64,000 nt of DNA from Nonomuraea endophytica (GTDB lineage: Bacteria; Actinomycetota; Actinomycetes; Streptosporangiales; Streptosporangiaceae): contig NZ_JACHIN010000002.1 in the NCBI RefSeq assembly GCF_014203235.1, positions 779,123 to 843,122 on the forward strand, written 5' to 3'. Shown one piece after another: positions 1 through 8,547 of the stretch (its first letter is position 1; the number at the start of each line of letters is the position of its first letter). The position numbers and the translations under genes were made by a program. A model generated the notes under the pieces. It was not told where the DNA came from. It did not search any database and was given only the letters and a program-made list of their open reading frames with translations.

Positions 1-1492
1 CGATGAGCGCCTTGCCGCCCTTGGTGTCGCGGGCCACCTGCATCGAGGCGATGTTGATGCCCTGCTCGCCGAGCAGGCGGCCGACCACGCCGACGATGCC
101 GGGGCGGTCGGTGTAGGTGAAGAACGACAGGTGCGCGGTCGGCTCGATCTCCATCTCGTAGCCGTTGACCTCGACGATCTTCGTGACCTGGCGGGGGCCG
201 GAGAGCGTACCGGACACCGAGACCTGGCGGCCGTCCGCCAGGACGCCGCGGACGGTGACGACGTTGCGCCAGTCGGGGCTGTCGGAGCTGGTGACCAGCT
301 CGACGTGGATGCCGCGGTCCTTGGCCAGGAGCGGCGCGTTGACGTAGGTGACCTGCTCCTCGATGACGTCGGCGAAGACGCCCTTGAGCGCGGCCAGCTC
401 GACCACGCGCACGTCCTGGGAGGCGATCTCGCCGCGCACCTCGATGTCGAGCTTGGTGGCGACCTCGCCGGCCAGCGCGGTGAAGACGCGGCCCAGCTTC
501 TCGGCCAGCGGCAGGCCCGGCTTGACGTCCTCGGCGACCGCGCCGCCCTGGACGTTGACCGCGTCCGGCACGAACTCGCCGGCCAGCGCCAGCTTCACGC
601 TCCGCGCGACCTGGGTGCCGGCCTTCTCCTGGGCCTCGTGCGTGGAGGCGCCGAGGTGCGGGGTGGCGACGACCTGGTCGAGCTCGAACAGCGGGCTGTC
701 GACGCAGGGCTCCTTCGCGAACACGTCGAGGCCGGCGCCGGCGACCCGGCCCTCCTTGATCGCGGCGTAGAGCGCGCCCTCGTCCACGATGCCGCCGCGG
801 GCGACGTTGATGATGCGTACGCTCGGCTTGACCTCGTGCAGCTCCTTGTCGCCGATGAGACCGAGGGTCTCCTTCGACTTGGGCAGGTGCACGGTGATGA
901 AGTCGGCCTGCTTGATGGCCTCCTCCAGGCTGACCAGCCGCACGCCCATCTGCGCGGCGCGGGCCGGCGGCAGGTAGGGGTCGTAGGCGATCAGCTCGAC
1001 GCCGAACGGCTGCAGCCGCTGGGCCACGAGCTGGCCGATCTTGCCCAGTCCGAGGATGGCCACGACCTTCTCGTCCAGCTCGACACCGGTGTACTTGGAC
1101 CGCTTCCACTCGCCGTTCTTCAGCGCCGAGTGAGCCTGGGCGGTGTTGCGGGCGGAGGCAAGGATGAGCGCGATCGTCTGCTCGGCGGCGCTGGTGATGT
1201 TGGAGGTCGGCGCGTTGACGACCATGACACCGGCCTTGGTCGCAGCATCGACGTCAACGTTGTCGAGGCCGACACCGGCGCGGGCGACCACGCGCAGCTT
1301 CGGCGCCGCGGCGATGGCCTCGGCGTCCACCTGGGTGGCGGACCTCACGATGATCGCGTCCACATCGGCGATGGCGGGCAGAAGCTGGGAGCGGTCGGCG
1401 CCGTCGGTGTGACGGACCTCGAAGTCCGCGGCGAGCACGGCGAGGCCTGCCTCGGACAGCTCCTCGGCGACCAGGACGACGGGCTTGTTCAC
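1..1492 (-). CDS. serA: D-3-phosphoglycerate dehydrogenase (3' end cut by the window edge)
   Basis: SerA oxidises 3-phosphoglycerate to 3-phosphohydroxypyruvate with NAD+, the first step of serine synthesis. The nucleotide-binding motif GLGKIG is at residues 148-153, followed by NVARGG, a DVF segment and TPHLGAST, which carries the catalytic His. An intervening domain follows, and the last visible part (FTYTDRPGIVGVVG) begins a C-terminal ACT domain, so this is the long, serine-regulated form. The 497 visible residues compare with about 530 for the family, so a few dozen are missing at the edge. The GTG start at 1492 has AAGGA six bases upstream. It is transcribed away from the SseB-like gene, and a perfect palindrome lies in its upstream region. 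Confidence 0.97.
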   Translation of the reverse strand, partial: MNKPVVLVAEELSEAGLAVLAADFEVRHTDGADRSQLLPAIADVDAIIVRSATQVDAEAIAAAPKLRVVARAGVGLDNVDVDAATKAGVMVVNAPTSNITSAAEQTIALILASARNTAQAHSALKNGEWKRSKYTGVELDEKVVAILGLGKIGQLVAQRLQPFGVELIAYDPYLPPARAAQMGVRLVSLEEAIKQADFITVHLPKSKETLGLIGDKELHEVKPSVRIINVARGGIVDEGALYAAIKEGRVAGAGLDVFAKEPCVDSPLFELDQVVATPHLGASTHEAQEKAGTQVARSVKLALAGEFVPDAVNVQGGAVAEDVKPGLPLAEKLGRVFTALAGEVATKLDIEVRGEIASQDVRVVELAALKGVFADVIEEQVTYVNAPLLAKDRGIHVELVTSSDSPDWRNVVTVRGVLADGRQVSVSGTLSGPRQVTKIVEVNGYEMEIEPTAHLSFFTYTDRPGIVGVVGRLLGEQGINIASMQVARDTKGGKALI

Positions 1493-1523
1493 AGTGGATC
1501 CTTAGGGCATGCGGCGGGCTGTG

Positions 1524-1547
1524 GAGGGGCACTGCGGTGGGCCCCTC
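1524..1547 (-). promoter_or_regulatory. Hairpin in the serA 5' leader
   Basis: The arms GAGGGGC (1524-1530) and GCCCCTC (1541-1547) enclose a 10-base loop, 32-55 bases upstream of the serA start. There is no U-tract, so it is more likely a leader structure than an intrinsic terminator. Confidence 0.3.
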
Positions 1548-1574
1548 GGGATCCCTCAGAGTGTATCCGCGCTT

Positions 1575-1588
1575 GTGAACGCGTTCAC
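1575..1588. promoter_or_regulatory. 14-bp perfect palindrome upstream of serA
   Basis: GTGAACGCGTTCAC is self-complementary and lies 83-96 bases upstream of the serA start. On the serA strand a weak -10-like TACACT lies just downstream, so the palindrome would cover the -35 region. The layout suggests a repressor site; the CG-centred symmetry resembles LacI-family operators. Which regulator binds is not known. Confidence 0.45.
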
Positions 1589-1768
1589 GAGGGTCTTGGG
1601 ATCTGAGACGTACAGCACGCTGATACCGCAGCTGGGACGGGGGATACGAGGGTGACGAGTACCCCGCTCCGGGGAAACTCATCCATCCCGCGGCCATCTT
1701 TGTCTTGATCGGGAGATTTATTCGCTATTAGCCTGATAAGCCGTGGCCAACTACCTATGGTTCGTCAT

Positions 1769-2632
1769 ATGAGCATCGGGAACCCCGCTCTCGCCGACGT
1801 GCTCGCCCAGCATGGCAGTCCCCATCGCCTGCTCGGCGCCCTCAGTGATGGTGGAGTCCTCGTTGCCGTGCGACCAGACCGATCAGTCGTGCTCGGCACG
1901 ACACAGGCGGGTGACCGAGTATTGCTCGGGTACACCAGCCCGATGACCTACGCCCGGCATCGAGGCAGCCATTCCCTCTCGGCGTGCGACGCCGACACCA
2001 TCCTGGACATCCAGCGGGTCACCGGGGTGCGGGAGATCGTGATCGACGCTGCCGGGCCCGCCGCGGCAGCCGTACCGATCGACGATCTGCAGCGTTTCCT
2101 CAGATCCACCAGGACGGGACCCACACCGGTGCTGTCGGCCGCCGCTCCGGCGGCCTACGCGACGGGCGCGATGGCGACGGTCTCGCGCGGCGGGGACATG
2201 TTCCGGCCCGCGCACAAGACCGCCATGATGCCGGAGGCGCCCGCCCAGCCGTGGATCCCGGCGCCGCGCCCGCACCTGTCCGGGCCGATGCAGCAGGTGG
2301 ACCCCGGTTACCGGCGCTGCACCCACCCGATCCTGCCCGCGCTGCGCCAGGCGATCGCCCAGCTGCTGGGCGACTACCCGCTGGTGCACCACGTGTGGAT
2401 CTCCGAGGCCCGCACCGCGTCGGGCGCGACGGGGATCATGCTGCACGTGAAGGTGCACATGTCGGCGGCCGAGGACGTGGTGCGCGACCTTCACAGGGGC
2501 GCTCGGGCCAGGCTGCCGCAGTTCGCCGCCAGCGGGGCGCCGATCCTGATGGCCCGCGTGGCCGACGCGCGCAGCGAGCAGCGCATGGTGGAGATCGGCG
2601 CGCACGTGGTCTGCGCGGACGTCACCGACTGA
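1769..2632 (+). CDS. SseB-family protein (enhanced serine sensitivity protein-like)
   Basis: A soluble protein of 287 residues. The N-terminal ~110 residues (LLGALSDGGVLVAV, then a VLLGYTSP segment) resemble the SseB N-terminal domain. The C-terminal ~95 residues (ALRQAIAQLLGDYPLVHHVWISEA) resemble SseB_C. An alanine/proline-rich linker of about 80 residues joins them. Family function is poorly known; the name comes from serine sensitivity in E. coli, which is intriguing beside serA but may be chance. I prefer the ATG at 1769 (MSIGNP); an ATG at 1757 would add VRHM, and neither has a clear Shine-Dalgarno. A strong hairpin follows the gene. Confidence 0.65.
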   Translation: MSIGNPALADVLAQHGSPHRLLGALSDGGVLVAVRPDRSVVLGTTQAGDRVLLGYTSPMTYARHRGSHSLSACDADTILDIQRVTGVREIVIDAAGPAAAAVPIDDLQRFLRSTRTGPTPVLSAAAPAAYATGAMATVSRGGDMFRPAHKTAMMPEAPAQPWIPAPRPHLSGPMQQVDPGYRRCTHPILPALRQAIAQLLGDYPLVHHVWISEARTASGATGIMLHVKVHMSAAEDVVRDLHRGARARLPQFAASGAPILMARVADARSEQRMVEIGAHVVCADVTD

Positions 2633-2643
2633 GCGATGTCTCC

Positions 2644-2669
2644 CCGGGACCGGAGAGCGCCGGTCCCGG
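2644..2669 (+). terminator. Hairpin terminator after the SseB-like gene
   Basis: Perfect 10-bp arms, CCGGGACCGG and CCGGTCCCGG, with a 6-base loop, 12 bases after the stop codon. No long U-tract follows, as is common in GC-rich actinomycetes. Confidence 0.6.
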
Positions 2670-2680
2670 CCGTTGGGTCT

Positions 2681-2700
2681 TACCGAGCAAGGGCTCGGTA
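2681..2700. promoter_or_regulatory. Dyad (possible operator) just before the MFS start
   Basis: TACCGAGC and GCTCGGTA (8-bp perfect arms) with an AAGG loop, ending 7 bases before the start codon of the MFS carrier. It could be an operator or an RNA hairpin masking the start. The symmetry is exact, the function is inferred. Confidence 0.35.
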
Positions 2701-2707
2701 GGTTTGA

Positions 2708-4096
2708 ATGTGGGGCATGATCGCACCGGTGGCGAACGCCCCCACGGTCCCGCGCGGCGTGCGGCTGGGCTACGGCGTGGGCTCCTTCTGCACGGCCACG
2801 TTCGCCGCCGTCCCCGGCCTGCTGCTGCTGTATTACATGACCAACTTCCTGGCCGTGCCCGCCTGGCTGGCCGGTGCGATCGTGGCCGCGCCCAAGGTCT
2901 GGGACCTGGTCATCAACCCGCTGGTGGGCCGCTGGTCTGACCGCACCCGCTCGCGCCTCGGGCCACGCCGCCCGTGGATGCTGGCCGGCGCGCTCACGCT
3001 GCCGCTGGCCTTCGTCGCCGTCTTCGCCGGTCCGCCCCTGCGCGGCCTGCCCGCCGCCCTCTACGTGGGCGCCTGCTTCCTGCTCGCCGCCACCGCGTAC
3101 GCGCTGTTCGAGGTCCCTTACAAGGCGATGCCCGCCGAGATGACCGAGGACTACCACGAGCGCACCTCGCTGCTGCAGTGGCGCATGGTCTTCATCGGCG
3201 CCGCCACCGCCATCAGCGGCATCCTCGCCCCCACGATCGTCAACAGCCAGGGCGACAACGGCACGCTCGGCAGCTACCGCCTCATGGCGGTGACGATCGC
3301 GGTCATCATGTTCGCCGCGATGCTCGGCTCCTTCTTCGGTACGGCCCGCGCCCCCATGACCGGCGCCCCCGAACCCGACGGCGGCCGCCTGTGGGAGCAG
3401 TTCAAGGCGGTCCGGCGCAACCGGGCCTTCATCTGGCTGCTGGCCCTGAGCTCCACCCAGATGCTGGCCGTCAGCATGATGCTGGCCGCCGCCCCGTACT
3501 TCGCCGCGTACACGGTCGGCAACCCCAAGGCGACCACCACGCTCTTCGCGGTGCTGGTCGGGCCGATGCTGCTGACGATGCCGCTCTGGGTCTGGCTGTC
3601 GAAGCGCTTCGACAAGCGCGGCGCGATGGTGCTGGCCGCGGTGATCTACGCGGGCGGGACGGCGCTGGCCGCCGCCACGCCCGTGCTGGGGCCGGTCTAC
3701 GCGCATCTGACGTTGCTTCTGGTGGGCGCGGGCATCGCGGGGGTCCAGCTGCTGCAGTTCTCGATGCTGGCCGACGTGGTCGCGGTGGACGCCGCGGTCA
3801 CCGGCAAGCGGCGCGCCGGGGTGTTCACCGGGCTGTGGACGGCCATCGAGAGCGGCATCGCCTCCTTCGGCGCGCTGTTCTTCGGGACGGTGCTGTCGAT
3901 CGGCGGATTCATCGAGTCGGACCCGAGTCGCCCGGTCAGGCAACCTGACACTGCGGTTACCGCAGTTTTGCTCGGCCAGACCGTGGTGCCCTCGGTAATC
4001 ATCCTGTTGTCTGTTTTCATGACATTGAAGTACCGCCTGCCGAGGGACGTCCCATGGACCGATCAAGCCTCTACCACCAGGCCCGCTATGCCCTGA
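2708..4096 (+). CDS. MFS carrier of the GPH (glycoside-pentoside-hexuronide:cation symporter) type
   Basis: A membrane protein of 462 residues with about 12 hydrophobic segments. The N-terminal part (GYGVGSFCTATFAAVPGLLL, then KVWDLVINPLVGRWSDRTRSR with RRPW) matches the MFS_2/GPH family, which carries sugars or related solutes with cations. FEVPYKAMPAEMTEDYHER in the loop after segment 4 is typical. The ATG at 2708 has a weak GTAGG upstream; a second ATG at 2717 is possible. Its 3' end overlaps the methyltransferase gene by 43 bases in another frame, so the two are probably co-transcribed. The substrate cannot be read from sequence. Confidence 0.8.
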   Translation: MWGMIAPVANAPTVPRGVRLGYGVGSFCTATFAAVPGLLLLYYMTNFLAVPAWLAGAIVAAPKVWDLVINPLVGRWSDRTRSRLGPRRPWMLAGALTLPLAFVAVFAGPPLRGLPAALYVGACFLLAATAYALFEVPYKAMPAEMTEDYHERTSLLQWRMVFIGAATAISGILAPTIVNSQGDNGTLGSYRLMAVTIAVIMFAAMLGSFFGTARAPMTGAPEPDGGRLWEQFKAVRRNRAFIWLLALSSTQMLAVSMMLAAAPYFAAYTVGNPKATTTLFAVLVGPMLLTMPLWVWLSKRFDKRGAMVLAAVIYAGGTALAAATPVLGPVYAHLTLLLVGAGIAGVQLLQFSMLADVVAVDAAVTGKRRAGVFTGLWTAIESGIASFGALFFGTVLSIGGFIESDPSRPVRQPDTAVTAVLLGQTVVPSVIILLSVFMTLKYRLPRDVPWTDQASTTRPAMP

Positions 4097-4809
4097 GGCA
4101 TCCGGACCGGATCTTCCCCCACCTGCGGCGGCTGAGCCGCGACACCTGGCTGCGCCTGCGCACCGACGACCACGTGGCCTACTACCGGGCGGTCATGAAG
4201 TCCGACACCGCACGCAGCGCCGAGGCGGCCGTGGGCTCCAAGTCGCACGAGCGCTGGATCAAGCTGGGCCAGATGCAGTTCGACTACCTGGTCCGCCACG
4301 GCCTGAGCCCCGAGCACCGCATGCTGGAGATCGGCTGCGGCAACCTGCGGGCCGGCCGCCTCTTCATCGACTACCTGGACCCCGGCAACTACTACGGCCT
4401 CGACATCTCCCCCGACATCCTCGTCGCCGCCCAGGAGACCCTGGTGACGCACGGCCTGCAGAACCGCCTGCCGCACCTGACGCCCGTGCGCGACCTGCGC
4501 TTCGGCTTCCTGCCCGACGCGCACTTCGACGTCGTGCACGCCCACAGCGTCTTCTCACACTCGCCGCTGGAGGTCATCGACGAGTGCTTCCGGCACGTGG
4601 GCCGGGTGATGAAGCCTGAAGGATGGTTCGACTTCACCTACGACCGCACCGAGGGCAAGGAGCACCAAGTGCTGCGGGAGGACTTCTACTACCGCACCGA
4701 GACCCTCGTCGCCCTGGCCGACCGGCACGACCTGGACGCCGTCTTCATGCCCGACTGGGAGAACCTCCGGCACAAGCAGTCGAAGATCCGGGTGACCCGC
4801 AGGGCCTAG
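4054..4809 (+). CDS. Class I SAM-dependent methyltransferase
   Basis: A cytoplasmic protein of 251 residues. HRMLEIGCGNLRAGRLFIDYL is the SAM-binding motif I, GLDIS is motif II, and HFDVVHAHSVFSHSPLEVIDECFRHVGRVMKPEGWFDFTY covers motifs IV-VI of the Rossmann-like fold. The substrate is unknown. The start overlaps the end of the preceding MFS gene; GAGGGAC lies upstream of the ATG, which supports this start. The gene ends tail to tail with the hendecad-repeat gene, overlapping it by 4 bases. Confidence 0.82.
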   Translation: MDRSSLYHQARYALRHPDRIFPHLRRLSRDTWLRLRTDDHVAYYRAVMKSDTARSAEAAVGSKSHERWIKLGQMQFDYLVRHGLSPEHRMLEIGCGNLRAGRLFIDYLDPGNYYGLDISPDILVAAQETLVTHGLQNRLPHLTPVRDLRFGFLPDAHFDVVHAHSVFSHSPLEVIDECFRHVGRVMKPEGWFDFTYDRTEGKEHQVLREDFYYRTETLVALADRHDLDAVFMPDWENLRHKQSKIRVTRRA

Positions 4810-5186
4810 TCCTCTTCGCCCTCCTTGGGCGGTGGCGGCTGCCAGCCGGAAACCTTGAGGGTGAGCGCGTGGACTTCGCGGTCGAGCCCCTCAAGCTTGT
4901 CCAGCCGCCGATCCACATGGTCGAACCGCACGTTCATCTCATGCCGCAACCCGCCGACCTGCGCGCCGGTCTCATTCCGCAGACCGCCGACCTGCGCCCC
5001 CATCTCGTTGCGCAAGCCGCTGAACTCCGCTCGCATCTCGCCGCGCAAGCCGCTGAACTCGGCTCTTGTCTCGCCGGCCAAGCCGCTGATCTCGGCCCTG
5101 ATCGTACGCAAACACAGGCCGATCATGGTGGCCAGAGCCGCACCCATGAGGCCGATCATGGTCCAGGTCTGCGCCATGGTCATCAT
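4806..5186 (-). CDS. Small membrane-anchored protein with five 11-residue coiled-coil repeats
   Basis: A protein of 126 residues. One N-terminal membrane segment (residues 8-27) is followed by five consecutive 11-residue repeats at 31-85 of the form AEFSGLRGEMR / AQVGGLRNETG. A less regular helical stretch to about 110 and an acidic tail (KEGEED) follow. An 11-residue period is a hendecad, which forms a right-handed or nearly straight coiled coil, so I expect a membrane-tethered oligomeric rod on the cytoplasmic side. The ATG at 5186 has GAGGGGG seven bases upstream. The function is unknown. It may belong to small actinobacterial membrane/coiled-coil proteins that resemble apolipoprotein-type helices. 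Confidence 0.7.
   Translation of the reverse strand: MMTMAQTWTMIGLMGAALATMIGLCLRTIRAEISGLAGETRAEFSGLRGEMRAEFSGLRNEMGAQVGGLRNETGAQVGGLRHEMNVRFDHVDRRLDKLEGLDREVHALTLKVSGWQPPPPKEGEED
4932..5096 (-). repeat. Five in-frame 33-bp tandem repeats
   Basis: The 11-residue repeats of the small membrane protein are encoded by five imperfect 33-bp units, with cores such as ctcatctcgttgcgcaa. The DNA similarity between units suggests recent expansion by slippage or unequal exchange. Confidence 0.65.
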
Positions 5187-5193
5187 GGTAGAA

Positions 5194-5250
5194 CCCCCTC
5201 CGCCAGGTGTCACCGGTCGGTGACCGACTGTGACAGCCGGGCGGAGGGGG
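5194..5250. terminator. Long hairpin between the ABC operon and the coiled-coil gene
   Basis: CCCCCTCCGCC (5194-5204) pairs perfectly with GGCGGAGGGGG (5240-5250), and a nested palindrome GTCACCG-GT-CGGTGAC sits inside. It lies 31 bases after the ABC permease stop, so it should end that operon. One arm contains the Shine-Dalgarno of the next gene downstream (start 5186). Confidence 0.6.
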
Positions 5251-5281
5251 TCGGGGGGTCGAGCGGGGTTCTGTGGATAAC

Positions 5282-7870
5282 TCAGGCGATCCGGCGCGAC
5301 AGTGTGAGCCGGGTGCGGGTGAACGCCCCGGCGATCACCGCCGCCACCAGGGGCAGGACGATCACCGTGACGGCCAGCAGGGCCCACGGGACGGCGACGT
5401 TGCTCAGGCTCATCGGCACCGGTTCCCCGTCGAAAGTCCTGTTGGAGAGCTCGGACCAGGCCAACGCGATGCCCGTGCCCGTCCCCGCCCCGAGGCCCAC
5501 CACGGTGCCGAGCAGCGTGATGTAGGCGGCCTGCGTGGCGACGACCAGCCGCCTGGTGACGGATGGGGCGCCGACCGCCGACATGGTGTCCAGGTCGCGG
5601 CGCATGTCGGCCGCCGCGAGTCCGGTGGCGGCGAAGGTGCCGCCGAGTGCCAGGACCAGCGCCGCCACGGCCATCGCCCAGAACAGCGCCTCGCCGTTGT
5701 TGCTGTAGCCGGTCTCCACCTGTGCGTCCGCGCCCCAGGTCAACGACTCCATCTCCTTCTGGAACGCCACCGGGTCGGCGGGGGTGTAGGTGGCGTACAG
5801 GCGGCGGAGGCTGACCGAGTAACCGGCCCTGGTCAGGGCGGAGGGCGGGATCAGCACTCCGTTGAGCTCCGGGTCGGACGGACGCGCCGTGACCGCGGGC
5901 ATCCCGATTTTCAGCACCTCCCCGCCTGCCTCTCCGAGGAACTCCATCTCCACCCGGCCGTCCCTCACCGCGTCGGGATGGAACGCGATCGCCTTTCCCT
6001 CCGCCAGGGCCGCCTCGGCCTTGGCGTCTCTGCGGCCCAGGACGAGGGCGAGCAGGTCCGCGTCACCGATCGGCATGTCAAACAAGATGAAAGCGGCCGG
6101 ACACTCCTGGCAGGCCTTGTCGGGATCGGACAGCGCGAGCTTGCCGATCCCGCCCCTCTTGTCGCGTACGGCGTAGCCGGGCACGAACGTCGTCCCCGAA
6201 TACGTCTTCTCCACCGACGCCCGGAACTCCGCCCAGCGCCGGTCATCGGCGGTGAGCGCGGAGACGGAGACCGTGCCCGCGGGCATCCTGGCCTCGTACT
6301 CGGCGCGTGCCTGCGCGTCCAGGCTGGTGTAGCCGATGCCCACCGCCACCAGCGCGGTGGTCACGCCCATGACCGCGGCGGCGGCGGAAGCCGTACGGAC
6401 GCGATGACGGGTGGCGTCGCGGACGGACAGGCGCAGCGAGAGCGGCAGCCGTGCGGCCAGGCCCGCGGTGCGGCGGACCAGCCAGGGCATGAGCGCGACC
6501 AGCCCGAGCTGCACCAGCACGGCCGCGGCCAGGATCATCGTGTAGAGCGAGTGGATGGCGAAGTAGGTGGCGGCCAGACCGGCGAGCACGAGGGCCAGCC
6601 CGAGCAGGGGCTTGCCGGCACGCTCGCGCGGCATGACGTCCTCGCGTCCCGCGAGCACCTGGGCGGGGGACTGCCTGGCGGCCTGCACCGCGGGCACGAG
6701 GGCGGCGATGACTCCGCTGGCCAGGCCGAGCAGGGCGATGCCCGCCACATACAGCCACGGAATGTCGATCGGGCCCACGATCGACACGATGGGGATGATC
6801 GACGGTCCGGCCACGCCCGCCACGAGGCCGAGCACGAGGCCGGTGACGGTCGCGATCCCGCCCAGGAGGAGGCCGTCGGCCAGGACGATCGTACGCAGAT
6901 GGCCGGGCGAGGCGCCTTGGGCGGCGTAGACGGCCAGTTCTCTGCGCCTGCGCCGCAGGGAGACCGCGAAAGCGGGCCCGGCCAGCAGCACGGTCTCCAG
7001 CACGATCATGACGACGCCCGCGCCGAGGGTGATGACATTGGTGACCGTGCGGTCCTCCGGCCCGTAGAGCTGGAGATCGAAGCCCGTGTCGGGCGGCGGG
7101 TCGGTGATGACGGCGCGCGAGTGCACGGCCAGGCCGGCCTGGCCGAGCTTCTCCACCTCGGGCCAGAGCACCGGGGCGTCGGCGTCGAGCAGGAAGCCGG
7201 TCCCCTGGCCGTCGCGCTTGTCGAACAGGATCGTGCCGCGCTGGGCCACGAGCTCGGTCCTCTCGGCCTCGAACGGGTGCGTGAGCACGCCGACCACCTT
7301 CACCGGCCGGTACTGCCTGCTCACCTGGAGGGTGTCACCGAGCCGCATCCCCCTGCCGGCGAGCGTGGCCGAGACCGCGACCTCGCCGGGAGCGGCGGGG
7401 AAGCGGCCACCGACCAGTTCGCGCATGCCGCGGGTCATGGGGTCGCGCAGGTCGATCTCCAGCGCGGACACGTTCAGGTAGGTCGCGCCCATGCGCACGT
7501 CGACCGATCCTCTGTCGTAGGTGATCAGGCGGCCCCGCACCATCTCCGCGAGCTGTTCGATCTTCCACTCGGTCGGTTTCTCACCCGTACCACCGCCGGG
7601 AGGGGAACCGTCATGGAAGGAGACAAGGTCTCCCGAGACGTTCTGAACAATCGGCCGGCGGGGGTTCTGCGTGATGATGTGGGCGTCGGCCGACCCGAGG
7701 CGGGTGTCCAGGCCCTCGCGGAAGCTCACCTGGCTCGTGTCGATGCCGGTCAGCAGGGCGGTGAAGACGAGGACCGGCAACGCGATCATCACCATGACCA
7801 GCGCGCTGCGCCCCTTGGCCCGCAGGCCGTCTCTTCGCGAGATGCGCAGCGCGGCGCGGAAGGCGCTCAT
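5282..7870 (-). CDS. ABC transporter permease, FtsX-like (MacB-type) with two FtsX domains
   Basis: A membrane protein of 862 residues. An N-terminal membrane segment (RSALVMVMIALPVLVFTALLTG) precedes a large extracellular domain to about residue 270. A first FtsX block of four segments spans about 275-450, a second extracellular domain about 500-720, and a final FtsX block 735-850. This is the layout of actinobacterial permeases that export or sense lipids, peptides or drugs. The start overlaps the stop of the ATPase gene by 4 bases. It is the last gene of the PadR-ATPase-permease operon; a strong hairpin follows. The substrate is unknown. Confidence 0.88.
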   Translation of the reverse strand: MSAFRAALRISRRDGLRAKGRSALVMVMIALPVLVFTALLTGIDTSQVSFREGLDTRLGSADAHIITQNPRRPIVQNVSGDLVSFHDGSPPGGGTGEKPTEWKIEQLAEMVRGRLITYDRGSVDVRMGATYLNVSALEIDLRDPMTRGMRELVGGRFPAAPGEVAVSATLAGRGMRLGDTLQVSRQYRPVKVVGVLTHPFEAERTELVAQRGTILFDKRDGQGTGFLLDADAPVLWPEVEKLGQAGLAVHSRAVITDPPPDTGFDLQLYGPEDRTVTNVITLGAGVVMIVLETVLLAGPAFAVSLRRRRRELAVYAAQGASPGHLRTIVLADGLLLGGIATVTGLVLGLVAGVAGPSIIPIVSIVGPIDIPWLYVAGIALLGLASGVIAALVPAVQAARQSPAQVLAGREDVMPRERAGKPLLGLALVLAGLAATYFAIHSLYTMILAAAVLVQLGLVALMPWLVRRTAGLAARLPLSLRLSVRDATRHRVRTASAAAAVMGVTTALVAVGIGYTSLDAQARAEYEARMPAGTVSVSALTADDRRWAEFRASVEKTYSGTTFVPGYAVRDKRGGIGKLALSDPDKACQECPAAFILFDMPIGDADLLALVLGRRDAKAEAALAEGKAIAFHPDAVRDGRVEMEFLGEAGGEVLKIGMPAVTARPSDPELNGVLIPPSALTRAGYSVSLRRLYATYTPADPVAFQKEMESLTWGADAQVETGYSNNGEALFWAMAVAALVLALGGTFAATGLAAADMRRDLDTMSAVGAPSVTRRLVVATQAAYITLLGTVVGLGAGTGTGIALAWSELSNRTFDGEPVPMSLSNVAVPWALLAVTVIVLPLVAAVIAGAFTRTRLTLSRRIA

Positions 7871-8547
7871 CGGGCGCTCTCCAGCGGGACCTCGGTCGAG
7901 TCCGCGATCTCGCCGTCGCGCAGGAACACCACCTTGTCGGCCCAGCCGGCGTACCTGGGCTCGTGGGTGACCAGGAGGACGGCCGCCCCGGCGTCGCAGC
8001 GGCCGCGTAGCAGCTGAAGGATCTCGTCGCCGGTGGCGGTGTCGAGGGCGCCGGTCGGCTCGTCGGCCAGCAGCAGGCGGCGCTCCCCCACCAGGGCGCG
8101 GGCGATCGCCACGCGCTGGCGCTGGCCGCCGGACAGCTCCTGGGGGAAGCGGTCGGCGATGTGGTCGAGCGCCACCTCGGCCAGCACGGCCAGGGCCTCC
8201 TCGCGAGCCTGCCGGGCGCGCACGCCGTCGAGCTCGCGGGGCAGCATCACGTTCTCGGCCGCGGTGAGGGCGGGGATGAGGTTGAGGTCCTGGAAGACAT
8301 ATCCGACGCTACGCCGCCGCAGCGCGGCCAGGTCGCGCACCTCGGCCAGGTCGTGCCCCTCGATCACGACGCGGCCCGAGGTGGGCCGGTCGAGCCCGCC
8401 GGCGAGGTTGAGCAGGGTGGACTTGCCCGAGCCCGACGGGCCCATCACCGCGACCAGCTCGCCGGGGGAGACGTCGAGGTTCACCCCCTTGAGCGCGTGC
8501 ACCCCCTCGTGCACGCGGGCCACGTCCTGCAGACTCACCACGGTCAT
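7867..8547 (-). CDS. ABC transporter ATP-binding protein (LolD/MacB type)
   Basis: A protein of 226 residues that powers the adjacent FtsX-like permease. The Walker A motif GPSGSGKST is near residue 37, the Q-loop is in YVFQDLN, the signature LSGGQRQR is near 135, Walker B is LLLADEPTGALD, and the switch His is in LLVTHE. Both ends are coupled: ATGA overlaps join it to the PadR gene upstream and the permease downstream. The ATG at 8547 begins MTVVSLQDVARVHEG; an upstream extension in the same frame is only the shadow of the PadR gene. Confidence 0.93.
   Translation of the reverse strand: MTVVSLQDVARVHEGVHALKGVNLDVSPGELVAVMGPSGSGKSTLLNLAGGLDRPTSGRVVIEGHDLAEVRDLAALRRRSVGYVFQDLNLIPALTAAENVMLPRELDGVRARQAREEALAVLAEVALDHIADRFPQELSGGQRQRVAIARALVGERRLLLADEPTGALDTATGDEILQLLRGRCDAGAAVLLVTHEPRYAGWADKVVFLRDGEIADSTEVPLESAR

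Noticed and set aside
1..1492. serA as a truncated pseudogene
   Set aside because: The frame is open to the first base of the window; the missing end is due to the window edge.
131..1606. Long open frame antisense to serA
   Set aside because: GC-rich codon bias opens long frames on the other strand; the protein is Gly/Asp/Leu-rich with no family, and serA is certain.
5273..8017. 914-codon frame antisense to the ABC permease
   Set aside because: Composition is Arg/Gly/His-rich, typical of a shadow; the FtsX-like permease on the other strand has clear domains.
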